64,000 nt of DNA from JBCFBK01 sp038562555 (GTDB lineage Bacteria > Bacteroidota > Bacteroidia > Bacteroidales > Prolixibacteraceae): assembly GCA_038562555.1 (NCBI GenBank), contig JBCFBK010000012.1:1-64000 (forward strand), written 5' to 3'. Position numbers and translations under genes: made by a program. This document shows, piece by piece, positions 1 to 9,362 of the stretch. The notes under the pieces are model-generated. The model worked only from the letters and a program-made list of their open reading frames with translations, did not search any database and was not told the origin of the DNA. Within the stretch, counting starts at the first letter, position 1. Each line of letters starts with the position of its first letter.

Positions 1-17
1 GTATAAAGCAATATTTC

Positions 18-677
18 TTAAAGCCATTTGTCCAGAGCAGCATTCAGAAACCGGTTAACCGGATACAATTGCCGGCAGGCATGGACGGCGTACCCGACCA
101 GATCGCCGTTCAAAACCTGTTTATCGGTCAAGGGAGTTGCAAAGGCGTACGATTTGTAGCGTAACAGATCAACCTCAATGAAATCCTTATCAAAACCCTT
201 TGGCACGGTTTTCAGCTTCTCACCTTCAATGGCAGGATAAAGCTTTTTGAATTCATCCAGGCTCAGAATTTCCTTAAATTCTTCCGGGTTATCGTGAATT
301 TCCATCCTGACTGCCCGCAGAGCGGCCGCTTCCGGATTCCAGATCCCCCCGGCAATGAATGACTTTTCCGGCTCCATATGAAGATAATAGCCTGGGCGGT
401 CAGCTTTTCTCCCGCCAGGCGAAATGTAGGCTCCAAAATGCGTTTTATAAGGACGCTTGTCATTCGAAAACCGGACATCCCGAAAAATACGGAACAGGCA
501 CTCTTTGGGGCTTATGAGTGGGATTCCGGGATCGAATTTGCGGATTTCCTGGATCATGACTCCCGTGAAAAATAGCATTTGATCCCGGCTCTCTTCATAA
601 CGCTCCTGATTATCTTTAAACCATTCGCGGTTATTATTCCGGTTCAGATCGGTTAAAAAATTCATTAGTGTTTCCAT
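18..677 (-). CDS. DUF2461 family protein
   Basis: This 219-residue cytoplasmic protein has the N-terminal pattern typical of the DUF2461/TIGR02453 family: FLTDLNRNNNREWFKDN near residues 7-23, then RDVRFSNDKRPYKTHFGAYISPGG around residues 67-90 (split here only for description). The family is widespread in Bacteroidota and its biochemical function is not established. There is no signal peptide and no membrane segment. The stop codon lies only 18 bases from the window edge, so downstream operon partners cannot be seen. It is divergent from ispD with about 118 bp between them. A second in-frame Met at residue 5 is an alternative start. The family call is confident; function is unknown. Confidence 0.85.
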   Translation of the reverse strand: METLMNFLTDLNRNNNREWFKDNQERYEESRDQMLFFTGVMIQEIRKFDPGIPLISPKECLFRIFRDVRFSNDKRPYKTHFGAYISPGGRKADRPGYYLHMEPEKSFIAGGIWNPEAAALRAVRMEIHDNPEEFKEILSLDEFKKLYPAIEGEKLKTVPKGFDKDFIEVDLLRYKSYAFATPLTDKQVLNGDLVGYAVHACRQLYPVNRFLNAALDKWL

Positions 678-771
678 AATTCGTTGTCATTTTTTAAGTC
701 GAAGATAATAATTTGGGCAGAGCAACATGCCGGCCGGTTTCACAATCGCAATAGTTCCTGCCAAAAAATGC

Positions 772-779
772 TATTTTTG
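772..779 (+). promoter_or_regulatory. Putative -7 element of ispD promoter
   Basis: TATTTTTG matches the Bacteroidota -7 consensus TAnnTTTG and ends 16 bases before the ispD start codon. No good -33 TTTG is visible at the expected distance, so this is a partial match. Confidence 0.45.
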
Positions 780-795
780 TTTCAACGTTTAGCCC

Positions 796-1470
796 ATGAA
801 AAAGTTTGCATTAATTGTCGCCGGCGGGACGGGTTCCCGCATGAACACCGCTGTTCCAAAACAATTTCTTGAATTGGCAGGCAGACCGGTACTGATGAGA
901 GCCATGGAACAGTTTGCTGCCTATGATCCGCAGATCAGTCTGGTGGTGGTTTTAGCCCCTGAAAGCCGGGATACCTGGATGGACCTGTGTGTTAAATACG
1001 GATTTACATTGAAGCATGAGCTCGTTGATGGGGGTGCCAGCCGCTTCCGGTCGGTGAGAAATGGCCTTGCCATATTGCCCGAAGAAGGTATGGTTTTTAT
1101 TCATGACGGGGTCAGGCCACTGGTTTCTGTACAGACGATCGGAAACTGCGCCGTTACAGCCATTGAGAAAGGAAATGCCATACCCGTTATGCCCGTTACT
1201 GAGTCGCTGCGACGGTTAAATCAGCAAGGGAGTGAACACGTTGACCGGAACCGCTATTTTTTCGTGCAGACGCCGCAGACTTTCCTTCTAAAGATCATTA
1301 AGCACGCTTATTCGCAGCCGGAGAGTGAGCTGTTCACCGATGATGCTTCGGTTTGTGAGGCGATGAGCATAAGTATCAATCTGGTTGAAGGAAATAGTGA
1401 GAATATTAAAATTACCCGTCCAATAGATTTTCAAGTTGCTGAGAACATGATCCTTAAAGGAATGTATTGA
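796..1470 (+). CDS. ispD: 2-C-methyl-D-erythritol 4-phosphate cytidylyltransferase IspD
   Basis: IspD makes CDP-methylerythritol from methylerythritol 4-phosphate and CTP, the third step of the non-mevalonate isoprenoid pathway, in the cytoplasm. The 224-residue length is normal. The nucleotide-binding signature AGGTGSR (9-15) is followed by PKQF (21-24) with the conserved Lys22. GGASRFRSVRNG (79-90) and HDGVRP (103-108) form the rest of the CTP/substrate site, and TDDASV occurs near residue 170. No ispF or other MEP pathway gene is adjacent. It appears monocistronic: a promoter element lies just upstream and 218 bp separate it from the next gene. Confidence 0.96.
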   Translation: MKKFALIVAGGTGSRMNTAVPKQFLELAGRPVLMRAMEQFAAYDPQISLVVVLAPESRDTWMDLCVKYGFTLKHELVDGGASRFRSVRNGLAILPEEGMVFIHDGVRPLVSVQTIGNCAVTAIEKGNAIPVMPVTESLRRLNQQGSEHVDRNRYFFVQTPQTFLLKIIKHAYSQPESELFTDDASVCEAMSISINLVEGNSENIKITRPIDFQVAENMILKGMY

Positions 1471-1576
1471 TGCTTTCTGCACAAAGTTTCCCGCATCCAT
1501 TCGGTTTGTTTTCCAAATAACGCTTTCGGACAGCATCCATTCCTCGGTAAAATTGCATCATTTACCGATTCCCGTG

Positions 1577-1607
1577 TTTCGCCGCACTACAGAAAAAATT
1601 AGCTTTG
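1577..1607 (+). promoter_or_regulatory. Putative promoter of the RND efflux operon
   Basis: TTTC (1577-1580), one mismatch from the -33 TTTG, is followed after exactly 19 bp by TAGCTTTG (1600-1607), a full match to TAnnTTTG. This predicts a transcript start about 75 bp upstream of the TolC-like gene. No regulator gene adjoins the operon. Confidence 0.55.
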
Positions 1608-1688
1608 CGCTTCAAAACATTTAAGACCGGGTTCTGTTGAATGTGCCTGAAGATGTGCGGGCCGGAATAACCAGAAAACAATTAAACA

Positions 1689-3113
1689 ATGTTCAGAATG
1701 AATAGAAACACTGACAACAACTTTGTTTGGGGAGGCCGGATGGTTTGCCTGTTCCCCTTATTGTTGTTCCTGTTTATCGTAAGAACGGCGGAAGCTCAGG
1801 AAGCGCTGAGCTTTTCATTGGCGGAGGCGAAGGAATACGCCTTGAGTAATTCTTATGTCATCAGGAACAGCGGGCTTGACGTAGAATCGGCAAAGAAAAA
1901 GGTATGGGAGACAATTGCCACCGGATTACCTCAGATTGAGGGAACTGCCGATTATACCCATAACATTGAGGCCGGGAAAGTTCCGTTTCCGGTCGCGATC
2001 ATACCAAAAGAATTTTGGGATGAACTGGGGATACCTGCAAATACGCCGGTAAAAGATGGCTTTTTCCCGCTGTCAATGTCTCAGAAGTACAGTAGCAGTT
2101 TTGGTTTTGGCATTGACCAGCTTATTTTCGATGGCTCCTACATTGTTGGTGTAGGCTCGGCAAAAATTTATCTTAGACTGTCAACCGAGACGAAGGAAAA
2201 AACAGAACTGGATGTCCTGCATGCGCTGGAAGAGGCATACTATTCCGTGCTTGTGGCAGAAGAGAACCTGGCCGTGATGAAAGAAAATCTGGCCAATTCC
2301 CAAAAGCTGGAGAAAGATACCCGGCAGATGTACCAAAACGGTTTTGTGGAAGAACAGGATGTTGACCAGATGAAGCTTTCGGTGCAGAAGGCCGAAAATG
2401 AGATCCTCAAGGCAGAACGGGAGATCCGGGTGGCGAGAATGGTGCTGAAATATACCATGGGTGTAAAAATGGAGACGGAAATCAGGTTAACCGATGAACT
2501 GGCAGACTTTGTTGAACCGCTGCTTGCCAAAAGCGAAACCGCGGCATCGGGCTTCGACTATACATCCCATATAGATTACCGTTTGCTGGATACACAACGC
2601 CAGGCCAACAGGAAATTACTGCTGAACGAGAAAGCGGCTTATCTGCCGAAGATAAGCGCTTTTTATGACTGGAATAAGACTGCTTTCGGTGATGCCGCCA
2701 ACCTGTTTAAGAGCAGCGTTCCCTGGTTACCCTCGTCCATGATTGGACTGAATATTACCGTCCCTATTTTTTCTTCCGGCCAGCGCATGGCCAAGGTCAG
2801 ACAGGCACAGTTTGAGTATGAGAAGGCAGAGAATAATCAGAAGCAGGCCGAGCAGTTACTTCAGAAAGACTACCTCACGGCGGTGGCGGATATGCAAAGT
2901 TCGGTGGAGCAATTAAATAATGATCAGGACAATAAGTTATTGGCGAAACGGATTTATGACAAAACGGTCATCAAATATAATAACGGGATTGTGGGAAGTA
3001 CTGACCTTTCGCAAACCGAAGGCCAGTATATCCAGTCCCAATCTGCCTGGGTAAGCTCAGTGATGCAGCTTTTAACGTCAAAAATCAATCTTGATAAAGC
3101 AACCGGAAAATAG
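1689..3113 (+). CDS. TolC-family outer membrane efflux protein
   Basis: First gene of a three-gene RND tripartite pump operon. The 474-residue protein has an N-terminal signal segment (hydrophobic about residues 18-34, ending RTAEAQ) and the two-fold OEP repeat of TolC proteins: long alpha-helical stretches rich in Glu, Lys and Gln (about residues 160-250 and 370-450) alternating with beta-barrel segments. The start of the mature protein, SFSLAEAKEYALSNS, is the usual opening of Bacteroidota TolC proteins. It should form the outer-membrane duct for the adaptor and pump encoded downstream. The first Met is at 1689; Met at 1698 is equally possible. Substrate cannot be told from sequence. Confidence 0.92.
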   Translation: MFRMNRNTDNNFVWGGRMVCLFPLLLFLFIVRTAEAQEALSFSLAEAKEYALSNSYVIRNSGLDVESAKKKVWETIATGLPQIEGTADYTHNIEAGKVPFPVAIIPKEFWDELGIPANTPVKDGFFPLSMSQKYSSSFGFGIDQLIFDGSYIVGVGSAKIYLRLSTETKEKTELDVLHALEEAYYSVLVAEENLAVMKENLANSQKLEKDTRQMYQNGFVEEQDVDQMKLSVQKAENEILKAEREIRVARMVLKYTMGVKMETEIRLTDELADFVEPLLAKSETAASGFDYTSHIDYRLLDTQRQANRKLLLNEKAAYLPKISAFYDWNKTAFGDAANLFKSSVPWLPSSMIGLNITVPIFSSGQRMAKVRQAQFEYEKAENNQKQAEQLLQKDYLTAVADMQSSVEQLNNDQDNKLLAKRIYDKTVIKYNNGIVGSTDLSQTEGQYIQSQSAWVSSVMQLLTSKINLDKATGK

Positions 3114-3122
3114 GATACAAAA

Positions 3123-4280
3123 ATGAAAACACAAAAACAAACGTCATATAATCGCATGAAAACATTAAACCAGCTTTTTGCAGGGGTACTGATCGTTGTT
3201 CTGGCGGCTTGTTCGGGCGCACCCGATGATACTCCGGAAGGCAAACGCAGGCAACTAACTGCCTATAAACAGGAACTTCACGATTTGGAGAACAAGATAG
3301 CCCGGCTGGAGGCTGAACTGGATTCGGCCCGTACAATAGAATATGTAAACGTGAAGACGCTGGAGGTGGTGCCCAGGCGTTTCGAGCATTTTTTTGAGGT
3401 TACCGGCAATGTTGAGGCTGATGAGGAAGTGAATGTGAGTCCGGAAAGTTCAGGTAAGATCATGGACATCCTGGTCCGCGAAGGTCAGCAGGTTGAAAAA
3501 GGCGCCGTGCTGGCAACCCTCAATACCGATATGCTCAACCAGAGTATTGAGGAGACCCGTATTAGTCTGGACCTGGCTACAACAACTTTCGAACGGCAGA
3601 AGAACCTGTGGAATCAGAAAATTGGTTCGGAACTCCAGTTTTTGCAGGCAAAGTCAAATAAGGAATCGCTGGAGCGCCGTCTGGAAAGCTTACAGGCACA
3701 GAAGGAAATGACCGTTATCAAATCACCGGTTAACGGTGTTGTTGATGTCATCTACCAGAAAAACGGAGAGATTGGAAATGCCCAAACGCCTTTTGCCAAA
3801 GTGGTGAATATTCAAAGGCTGAAAATTTACGGCGATATCTCTGAAACTTACCTGAGTAAGGTCAGGAAAGGAGACCCGGTGAATATCAGCTTCCCCGCCA
3901 TATCGAAGAACACCCGTGCATCGGTTACACAGGTTGGCAATTTTATTGATCCGAATAACCGCACGTTCCGGGTCCGTATCGACCTGCCAAATCCGGACGG
4001 AACGATCAAACCCAATATGGTGGCAGTCCTGGAATTGCGCGATTATATGTCGGATAAAGCAATTGTTGTTCCGTCGCTGGTTGTCAAGCAGGACTTCCGC
4101 GGCAGTTATACCTATATTGTTAATGGGTCGGATTCGGTTCAACGAGCTCAGAAAGTTTATGTCAAAACAGGGGTATCCAATAATAACATGACTGAGATCT
4201 CGGAAGGGCTTCAGCCGGGCATGAAGGTTATTTCCGAAGGTTTTGACCAGATAGTTGACGGATCGGCTGTTAAGATCTAG
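3123..4280 (+). CDS. RND efflux periplasmic adaptor (membrane fusion lipoprotein)
   Basis: A 385-residue HlyD/AcrA-type adaptor that would bridge the RND pump and TolC in the periplasm. It begins 9 bp after the TolC stop. The first Met opens an 11-residue polar leader; Met12 (base 3156) starts a clean lipoprotein signal, FAGVLIVVLAACSGAP, with the lipobox Cys, so 3156 may be the true start. A coiled coil follows (about 40-65), then the barrel-sandwich half VSPESSGKIMDILVREGQ (about 100-120), a helical hairpin, and the second lipoyl half ending NGVVDVIYQKNGEIG. The C-terminal domains are typical of MexA-like proteins. Confidence 0.93.
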   Translation: MKTQKQTSYNRMKTLNQLFAGVLIVVLAACSGAPDDTPEGKRRQLTAYKQELHDLENKIARLEAELDSARTIEYVNVKTLEVVPRRFEHFFEVTGNVEADEEVNVSPESSGKIMDILVREGQQVEKGAVLATLNTDMLNQSIEETRISLDLATTTFERQKNLWNQKIGSELQFLQAKSNKESLERRLESLQAQKEMTVIKSPVNGVVDVIYQKNGEIGNAQTPFAKVVNIQRLKIYGDISETYLSKVRKGDPVNISFPAISKNTRASVTQVGNFIDPNNRTFRVRIDLPNPDGTIKPNMVAVLELRDYMSDKAIVVPSLVVKQDFRGSYTYIVNGSDSVQRAQKVYVKTGVSNNNMTEISEGLQPGMKVISEGFDQIVDGSAVKI

Positions 4281-4322
4281 TTTGCCGGTGGTTTAGTGTT
4301 AATTGACTGAAAACAAATTGTC

Positions 4323-7300
4323 ATGGATAAAGTACAACATGTTGATTCCAAAAATACGCACCGTAAGTTTGGTCCGACTTATATGGCCCTGAAAAACAAA
4401 ACGACTGTTTTTATTTTAAGCGGTCTTCTGGTGTTTTTCGGACTTTACTCATATAACAGCATGCCCAGGGAATTATTTCCGGAGATTGTTGTCCCCTATA
4501 TTTTCGTTGAGACGCTTTACCCGGGGAACTCACCCGTAGATATTGAGAACCTTATTACGCGGCCCATCGAAAAGGAACTGAAGGGTATGCAGGGCGTTAA
4601 GCAGGTTACTTCCGCTTCCTACCAGGATGCGAGCATTATCATTGTTGAGTTCAATACCGATGTACCCGTTAAAGTTGCGCTTCAGGATACCAAGGACCGG
4701 GTCGACAAAGCAAGGACGGAACTGCCTGAGGATCTGGAGAAAGATCCTTTTGTGCAGGACCTGGATTTTTCGGAATTCCCTATTCTGAACGTCAACCTGT
4801 CGGGTGATTTCAACATGCGCGATCTGAAAAAATATGCGGAGGATCTTCAGGACGAATTTGAAGGCTTAAACGAAGTATCGGAAGCCAGGATCAGGGGTGT
4901 TGATGAGCGGGAGATCCAGATTAATGTGGATCCATACAAGCTTGAGGCCAGCGGAATGACTTTCGAAGACATTGCCACTGCCATACGGATGGAGAACCTG
5001 ACCATTGGTGCCGGCGAATTCACGGCTGATAAAATACGGAGGGTGATCAGGACCGAGGGTGATTATACCGATATGGACCAGATCAGCAATACGATCATTA
5101 AAGTAAACAACGGGAAACCGGTTTATATACGTGATGTCGCGACAGTGGTTGACGGATATAAGGAGAAGTCGACTATTTCCAGGCTCAATGAGCAGCCGGT
5201 CGTGACCCTGTCGCTGACAAAGAAAAGCGGGGAAAATATTCTCTCTGCAACGGATAAGGTCAGACAGGTTATTGATGAACAGATCAACAGCGGTTATCTG
5301 CCGCCCAACCTTAAGGTAACCATTACCGACGACAATTCCTATTACATCCGTGATCAGATTGCCAATCTGGAGAACAGCATCATTATGGGGATGATCCTGG
5401 TCATTTTCGTGCTGTTCCTGTTTCTGGGTTTCCGGAATGCACTGTTCTCGGGTTTGTCCATTCCCATGTCGATGTTCCTCTCGTTTGTCATCATCAGTCA
5501 GATGGGGATCTCCCTGAACAACATGGTCCTGTTCGCGCTGATCCTTGCCCTGGGAATGCTCGTGGATAACTCGATTGTTGTTGTCGAGAATGTTTACCGG
5601 TTGTATTCATCCGGCCATGGGCTCATGCAATCGACAAAGCGGGGAGTAAGCGAAATAGCCATTCCGATTATCGCCTCTACGCTTACGACGCTCGCCGCTT
5701 TTTTCCCACTTATTTTCTGGGAAGGGATCATGGGAGAGTTTATGAAGATCCTTCCGCAGACACTGATCATTGTGCTGGCATCGTCGTTGTTTGTCGCTTT
5801 GATCCTGACGCCGCCTTTCATTGCCAACTATATGAAAATCGACGATGTTAACAGGAAGCCAAATAAAAGGAAAATTCTCAGAAACAGCGGGATACTGATT
5901 CTTATCTCGATTCCGTTCTATCTGATCGGTATTTTTTGGCTGGCCAACATCCTGGTCGTGACCGCTTTGCTGATGTTGCTGAATCTGGTTGCCCTCAAAC
6001 AACTGGCTAAATGGTTCCAAACCAGGTTTCTGGTTTGGGTCGAACATATCTATGAGAAACAGTTGACTGCCGCCCTGAGAGGGAAAATGCCCCTGGTCTA
6101 CTTTTTCGGTACTGTTCTGTTGCTTATCGCCTCGCTTGTTTTTTTTGGCCTGGTTTCACCCAAAGTTGTCTTTTTTCCTGAGTCCGATCCCCAGACAGTT
6201 TATGTGGAAACGGAGTTGCCTTTGGGGACAGCTATCGACCGGATGGACGAAATGACCGGTGAAGTTGAAAAGATCGTGGAAGAGACCCTGGCGCCATACC
6301 AGCACATCGTCAAATCGGTGACGACCAATGTCGGGAATGGGAAAGCCGAAATGTTTGAACAGGCGTTAAGCCCGAATAAATCGCTGATTTCGATTTCTTT
6401 CGAGGAGTATAAACTCAGAGATGGGATCAGCACGTCAGATATTATGGTCGAACTTGCCGCGAACCTGGATCAGGTTGTTGGTGCTAAAATCTCCGTTGAA
6501 AAACCTGATGAAGGACCTCCTGTCGGGGCGCCCATCAACCTTGAAGTTGCGGGTGACGAATTTGAAGACCTGCTCATGATTGCGGGCGATGTGATCAACC
6601 TCATCAATGAAGATAACATCCCGGGTATTGAAGGCCTGGAGATGGATATTGATGTTAACCAGCCTGAGATGCTGGTGAAAATTGACCGTGAGAAGGCCCG
6701 GCTTTATGAACTGTCAACTTCAGAGGTGGCGATGGCGATGCGTAATGCCTTGTATGGCTATGATGTTGGCGACTATAAGGAAGGAGAGGATGAATATGAT
6801 ATTTTTATCCGCCTGGGCGAGCAGTACAGGAACGATGTGTCGACCCTGATGAATCAGCGGCTGATCATCGACAATCATAAGATCCCGTTATCGGCGGTGG
6901 CCAGTTTTGAATATTCAACTACCTATGACAAGATCAACCGGATTGACAATAAACGGGTCATTACGATTTCTTCGAACGTTATTGAAGGATATAATGCGAA
7001 CGAAATTAATGCACGGATCAGGCAGGTCTTAGCCGACTACGACGTGCCCCGCGGTTATGATCTGTCCTATGCGGGAGGAGAACAAGAGGAACAGGCTGAA
7101 AGCAGTGATTTTTTAATGTTTGCCCTGCTGGTTGCCCTGGCGTTGATCACCCTGATCCTGGTTACTCAGTTTAACTCCTTCATACGACCGCTGATTATCA
7201 TGACTACGGTTCTGTTTAGCACCATTGGTGTCTTTATCGGGCTGGCCATTTTCAATATGGAGTTTGTGATTATCATGACCGGGATCGGCATCATATCGCT

Positions 7301-7706
7301 GGCAGGAATTGTTGTGAACAACGGGATCGTTCTGGTCGACTATATCGATCTGACCAGGCAGCGGAAGCGGGATGAACTGGGATTGTCGGATCATGCATTC
7401 CTGCGGGTTGAGGACGAAATTGCCTGTTTGGTTTATGCCGGTAAGACCAGGCTGCGGCCTGTATTGCTGACCGCCATTACAACCGTACTTGGATTGGTTC
7501 CGCTAGCGATAGGCTTCAATTTTGACTTCTTTACCTTATTCAGCGAATTCGATCCTAACTTCTACATCGGGGGTGAGATGGTTGCCTTCTGGGGGCCGAT
7601 GTCGTGGACGGTGATTTTCGGACTGACATTTGCAACCTTCCTGACCCTGATTATTTCACCGGTCATGTATATGCTTACGANNNNNNNNNNCTCGTATAGT
7701 TCCTGA
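4323..7706 (+). CDS. RND efflux pump, inner-membrane subunit (3' end lost in assembly gap)
   Basis: Proton-driven AcrB/MexB-superfamily transporter. About 1120 residues can be read. It has an N-terminal membrane segment (about 22-45), a large periplasmic porter domain, then transmembrane bundles; the second half repeats the layout and ends with the RND helices VVNNGIVLVDYIDL and TRLRPVLLTAITTVLG. The motif GMLVDNSIVVVENVYR holds the TM4 aspartates expected for proton relay. Ten Ns at 7681-7690 interrupt the reading frame just after the last membrane helix, so the final residues (Ser-Tyr-Ser-Ser then TGA) are unreliable. It lies 42 bp after the adaptor gene and is surely cotranscribed. HAE1-like and drug-type exporters are the likeliest class. 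Confidence 0.93.
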   Translation: MDKVQHVDSKNTHRKFGPTYMALKNKTTVFILSGLLVFFGLYSYNSMPRELFPEIVVPYIFVETLYPGNSPVDIENLITRPIEKELKGMQGVKQVTSASYQDASIIIVEFNTDVPVKVALQDTKDRVDKARTELPEDLEKDPFVQDLDFSEFPILNVNLSGDFNMRDLKKYAEDLQDEFEGLNEVSEARIRGVDEREIQINVDPYKLEASGMTFEDIATAIRMENLTIGAGEFTADKIRRVIRTEGDYTDMDQISNTIIKVNNGKPVYIRDVATVVDGYKEKSTISRLNEQPVVTLSLTKKSGENILSATDKVRQVIDEQINSGYLPPNLKVTITDDNSYYIRDQIANLENSIIMGMILVIFVLFLFLGFRNALFSGLSIPMSMFLSFVIISQMGISLNNMVLFALILALGMLVDNSIVVVENVYRLYSSGHGLMQSTKRGVSEIAIPIIASTLTTLAAFFPLIFWEGIMGEFMKILPQTLIIVLASSLFVALILTPPFIANYMKIDDVNRKPNKRKILRNSGILILISIPFYLIGIFWLANILVVTALLMLLNLVALKQLAKWFQTRFLVWVEHIYEKQLTAALRGKMPLVYFFGTVLLLIASLVFFGLVSPKVVFFPESDPQTVYVETELPLGTAIDRMDEMTGEVEKIVEETLAPYQHIVKSVTTNVGNGKAEMFEQALSPNKSLISISFEEYKLRDGISTSDIMVELAANLDQVVGAKISVEKPDEGPPVGAPINLEVAGDEFEDLLMIAGDVINLINEDNIPGIEGLEMDIDVNQPEMLVKIDREKARLYELSTSEVAMAMRNALYGYDVGDYKEGEDEYDIFIRLGEQYRNDVSTLMNQRLIIDNHKIPLSAVASFEYSTTYDKINRIDNKRVITISSNVIEGYNANEINARIRQVLADYDVPRGYDLSYAGGEQEEQAESSDFLMFALLVALALITLILVTQFNSFIRPLIIMTTVLFSTIGVFIGLAIFNMEFVIIMTGIGIISLAGIVVNNGIVLVDYIDLTRQRKRDELGLSDHAFLRVEDEIACLVYAGKTRLRPVLLTAITTVLGLVPLAIGFNFDFFTLFSEFDPNFYIGGEMVAFWGPMSWTVIFGLTFATFLTLIISPVMYMLTXXXXSYSS
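7681..7690. other. Assembly gap (10 N)
   Basis: Ten Ns of probably nominal length. The gap falls at the 3' end of the RND pump gene and the real length and frame across it are unknown. Confidence 0.99.
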
Positions 7707-7722
7707 AGACAGTATGGTCGGG

Positions 7723-7776
7723 AAAGGATAATAAAAAAAGCCGGGAAATTTTTCCCGGCTTTTTTTATTATCCTTT
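7723..7776. terminator. Bidirectional terminator, RND operon / pgk
   Basis: A perfect 26-bp inverted repeat (7723-7748 and 7751-7776) with a two-base centre. The core is GCCGGGAAA/TTTCCCGGC flanked by seven A on the left and seven T on the right, so it works as an intrinsic terminator from both sides. It sits between the convergent RND pump and pgk genes. Confidence 0.93.
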
Positions 7777-7779
7777 ATT

Positions 7780-8973
7780 TTATTCTCCGCGCACGGCAGC
7801 GATACCGGGCAGGACCTTCCCCTCGAGATACTCAAGCATGGCCCCTCCGGCCGTGGAGATGTAGGAAACATCATCCGCTATGCCAAATTTGTTTACAGCG
7901 GCAACCGAGTCGCCGCCGCCAACCAACGTGAATGCGCCTTTCTTTGTGGCCTCGACAACAGCGTCGCCAATTGCTTTGGTGCCTGCGGCAAATTTTTCCA
8001 TTTCAAATACGCCGGCGGGTCCGTTCCAGAGCACGGTCTTCGAATTGGCAATGACTTCCTTAAATTTGGCGATGGTTTCGGGTCCTACATCCAAACCCAT
8101 CCATCCGTCCTTAATATCTTTTGTTTTACAAATCTCGGTATTGGCATCCTCTGAAAATTTATCGGCAGCCACACAGTCGGACGCAATAATGAGATTGACA
8201 CCTTTTTCTTTTGCTTTTTTGATCACTGTCTTAGCCAGTTCCACGTAATCGTCTTCTACCAGCGATGAACCTATATTCCCGCCTTCCGCCTTTACAAAGG
8301 TGAAAATCATGCCACCTCCAACGATCAGGTTATCCACTTTATTGAGCATATTCTCGATGATGGTAATCTTGGTTGAAACCTTGGCGCCACCCATGATGGC
8401 GGTTAACGGACGTTCCGGTTTGGCAACCACCTTATCCAGGCTTTCCACTTCACTTTCAACCAGGTATCCAAACATTTTGTCGTTCGGGAAAAATTGGGCA
8501 ATGACAGCGGTTGAGGCATGAGCGCGGTGGGCGGTACCGAAGGCATCATTAATCCAGCAGTCTCCCAACTCAGCTAACTGAGATGAAAACTCCACATCCC
8601 CTTTTTCTTCTTCTTTATGGAACCGGAGGTTTTCAAGCAACAGGACTTCACCCGGTTTCAGCGAGTCGGCCATTGCTTTGACTTCTTTGCCCACGCAGTC
8701 GGGAGCCAGCAGGACTGTTTTTCCTAAAAGCGTTCCCAAATGATTTACCAGATGACGCATGGAATATTTGTCTTCGGGTCCGTTTTTCGGGCGACCAAAG
8801 TGCGACATAATGATGGGAGAGCCACCTTTTTCGATCACTCTCCGAATCGTAGGCAGGGCCCCCCGGATTCTTGTATCGTCGGTAATCTCAAAATTTTCGT
8901 TCAACGGGACGTTAAAGTCCACGCGTATTAAAGCTTTTTTTCCTGAGAAATCATAGGTTTCAATTGTCTGCAT
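7780..8973 (-). CDS. pgk: Phosphoglycerate kinase
   Basis: Reversible transfer of phosphate from 1,3-bisphosphoglycerate to ADP in glycolysis, cytoplasmic. The length of 397 residues is standard. The signature RVDFNVPLNENFEITDDTRI (17-36) carries the substrate-binding Asp-Phe-Asn; SHFGRPKNGP (58-67) and the hinge and nucleotide loop GPAGVFEMEKFAAGT (about 317-331) and GGGDSVAAVNKFG (about 352-364) are all present. It is a single gene, convergent with the RND operon across a strong terminator; the neighbouring gapA or other glycolytic genes are not in the window. Confidence 0.98.
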   Translation of the reverse strand: MQTIETYDFSGKKALIRVDFNVPLNENFEITDDTRIRGALPTIRRVIEKGGSPIIMSHFGRPKNGPEDKYSMRHLVNHLGTLLGKTVLLAPDCVGKEVKAMADSLKPGEVLLLENLRFHKEEEKGDVEFSSQLAELGDCWINDAFGTAHRAHASTAVIAQFFPNDKMFGYLVESEVESLDKVVAKPERPLTAIMGGAKVSTKITIIENMLNKVDNLIVGGGMIFTFVKAEGGNIGSSLVEDDYVELAKTVIKKAKEKGVNLIIASDCVAADKFSEDANTEICKTKDIKDGWMGLDVGPETIAKFKEVIANSKTVLWNGPAGVFEMEKFAAGTKAIGDAVVEATKKGAFTLVGGGDSVAAVNKFGIADDVSYISTAGGAMLEYLEGKVLPGIAAVRGE

Positions 8974-9362
8974 AACGGAATATTTTAGTTTTTGTTTTTA
9001 CAAATCGTTTCGTATTCGACAGATGTTTCTCACGCCAGGCAATGTCCCGACAAGCCCGGCGTTATCCGTTCAATCGAAACATTTCAGCCTTCGGCAAAGC
9101 GGAAAGCATTTTTTCAGCGCTGATTCACTTGCCTGAAACGCTGTTTGCGTATATACGGTCAAAGATAGAAAAAGATAACTTTTCCTTTGCAGACCTTTTG
9201 GGTTTAGGTGTTTTTTTTAATAATGACGTAATGAAGCGGGGTATGTTGTTTCGCTGAAAGGAGAAAGAATTGGTATAAACAGAGTAAGAGGCTTCATTTC
9301 GTTCAGGATAACAGGGACAGGTAGCGGCGGATTTATTATTTTTGTGGTTATAATTTCTGCCT
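8974..9362. other. Intergenic region between pgk and holB (389 bp)
   Basis: This divergent spacer holds no convincing gene; the two short overlapping open frames here have no recognisable content. On the minus strand TATCTTTG (9160-9167) matches the -7 consensus and could drive pgk with a leader of roughly 180 nt. On the plus strand TATTTTTG (9337-9344) lies just before holB. Nothing else was recognised. Confidence 0.6.
9337..9344 (+). promoter_or_regulatory. Putative -7 element of holB operon promoter
   Basis: TATTTTTG matches TAnnTTTG, 18 bases before the holB ATG. No clear -33 element is present. Confidence 0.45.

Noticed and set aside
3723..4142. Open frame antisense to the adaptor gene.
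   Set aside because: It lies wholly inside a clear HlyD-type gene and has shadow-like composition.
5607..6047. Long open frame antisense to the RND pump gene.
   Set aside because: It mirrors the codon structure of the membrane protein on the other strand and has no recognisable domain or promoter.
9042..9257. Small open frame in the pgk-holB spacer.
   Set aside because: It overlaps an opposite small frame, contains no family pattern and crosses a putative promoter.
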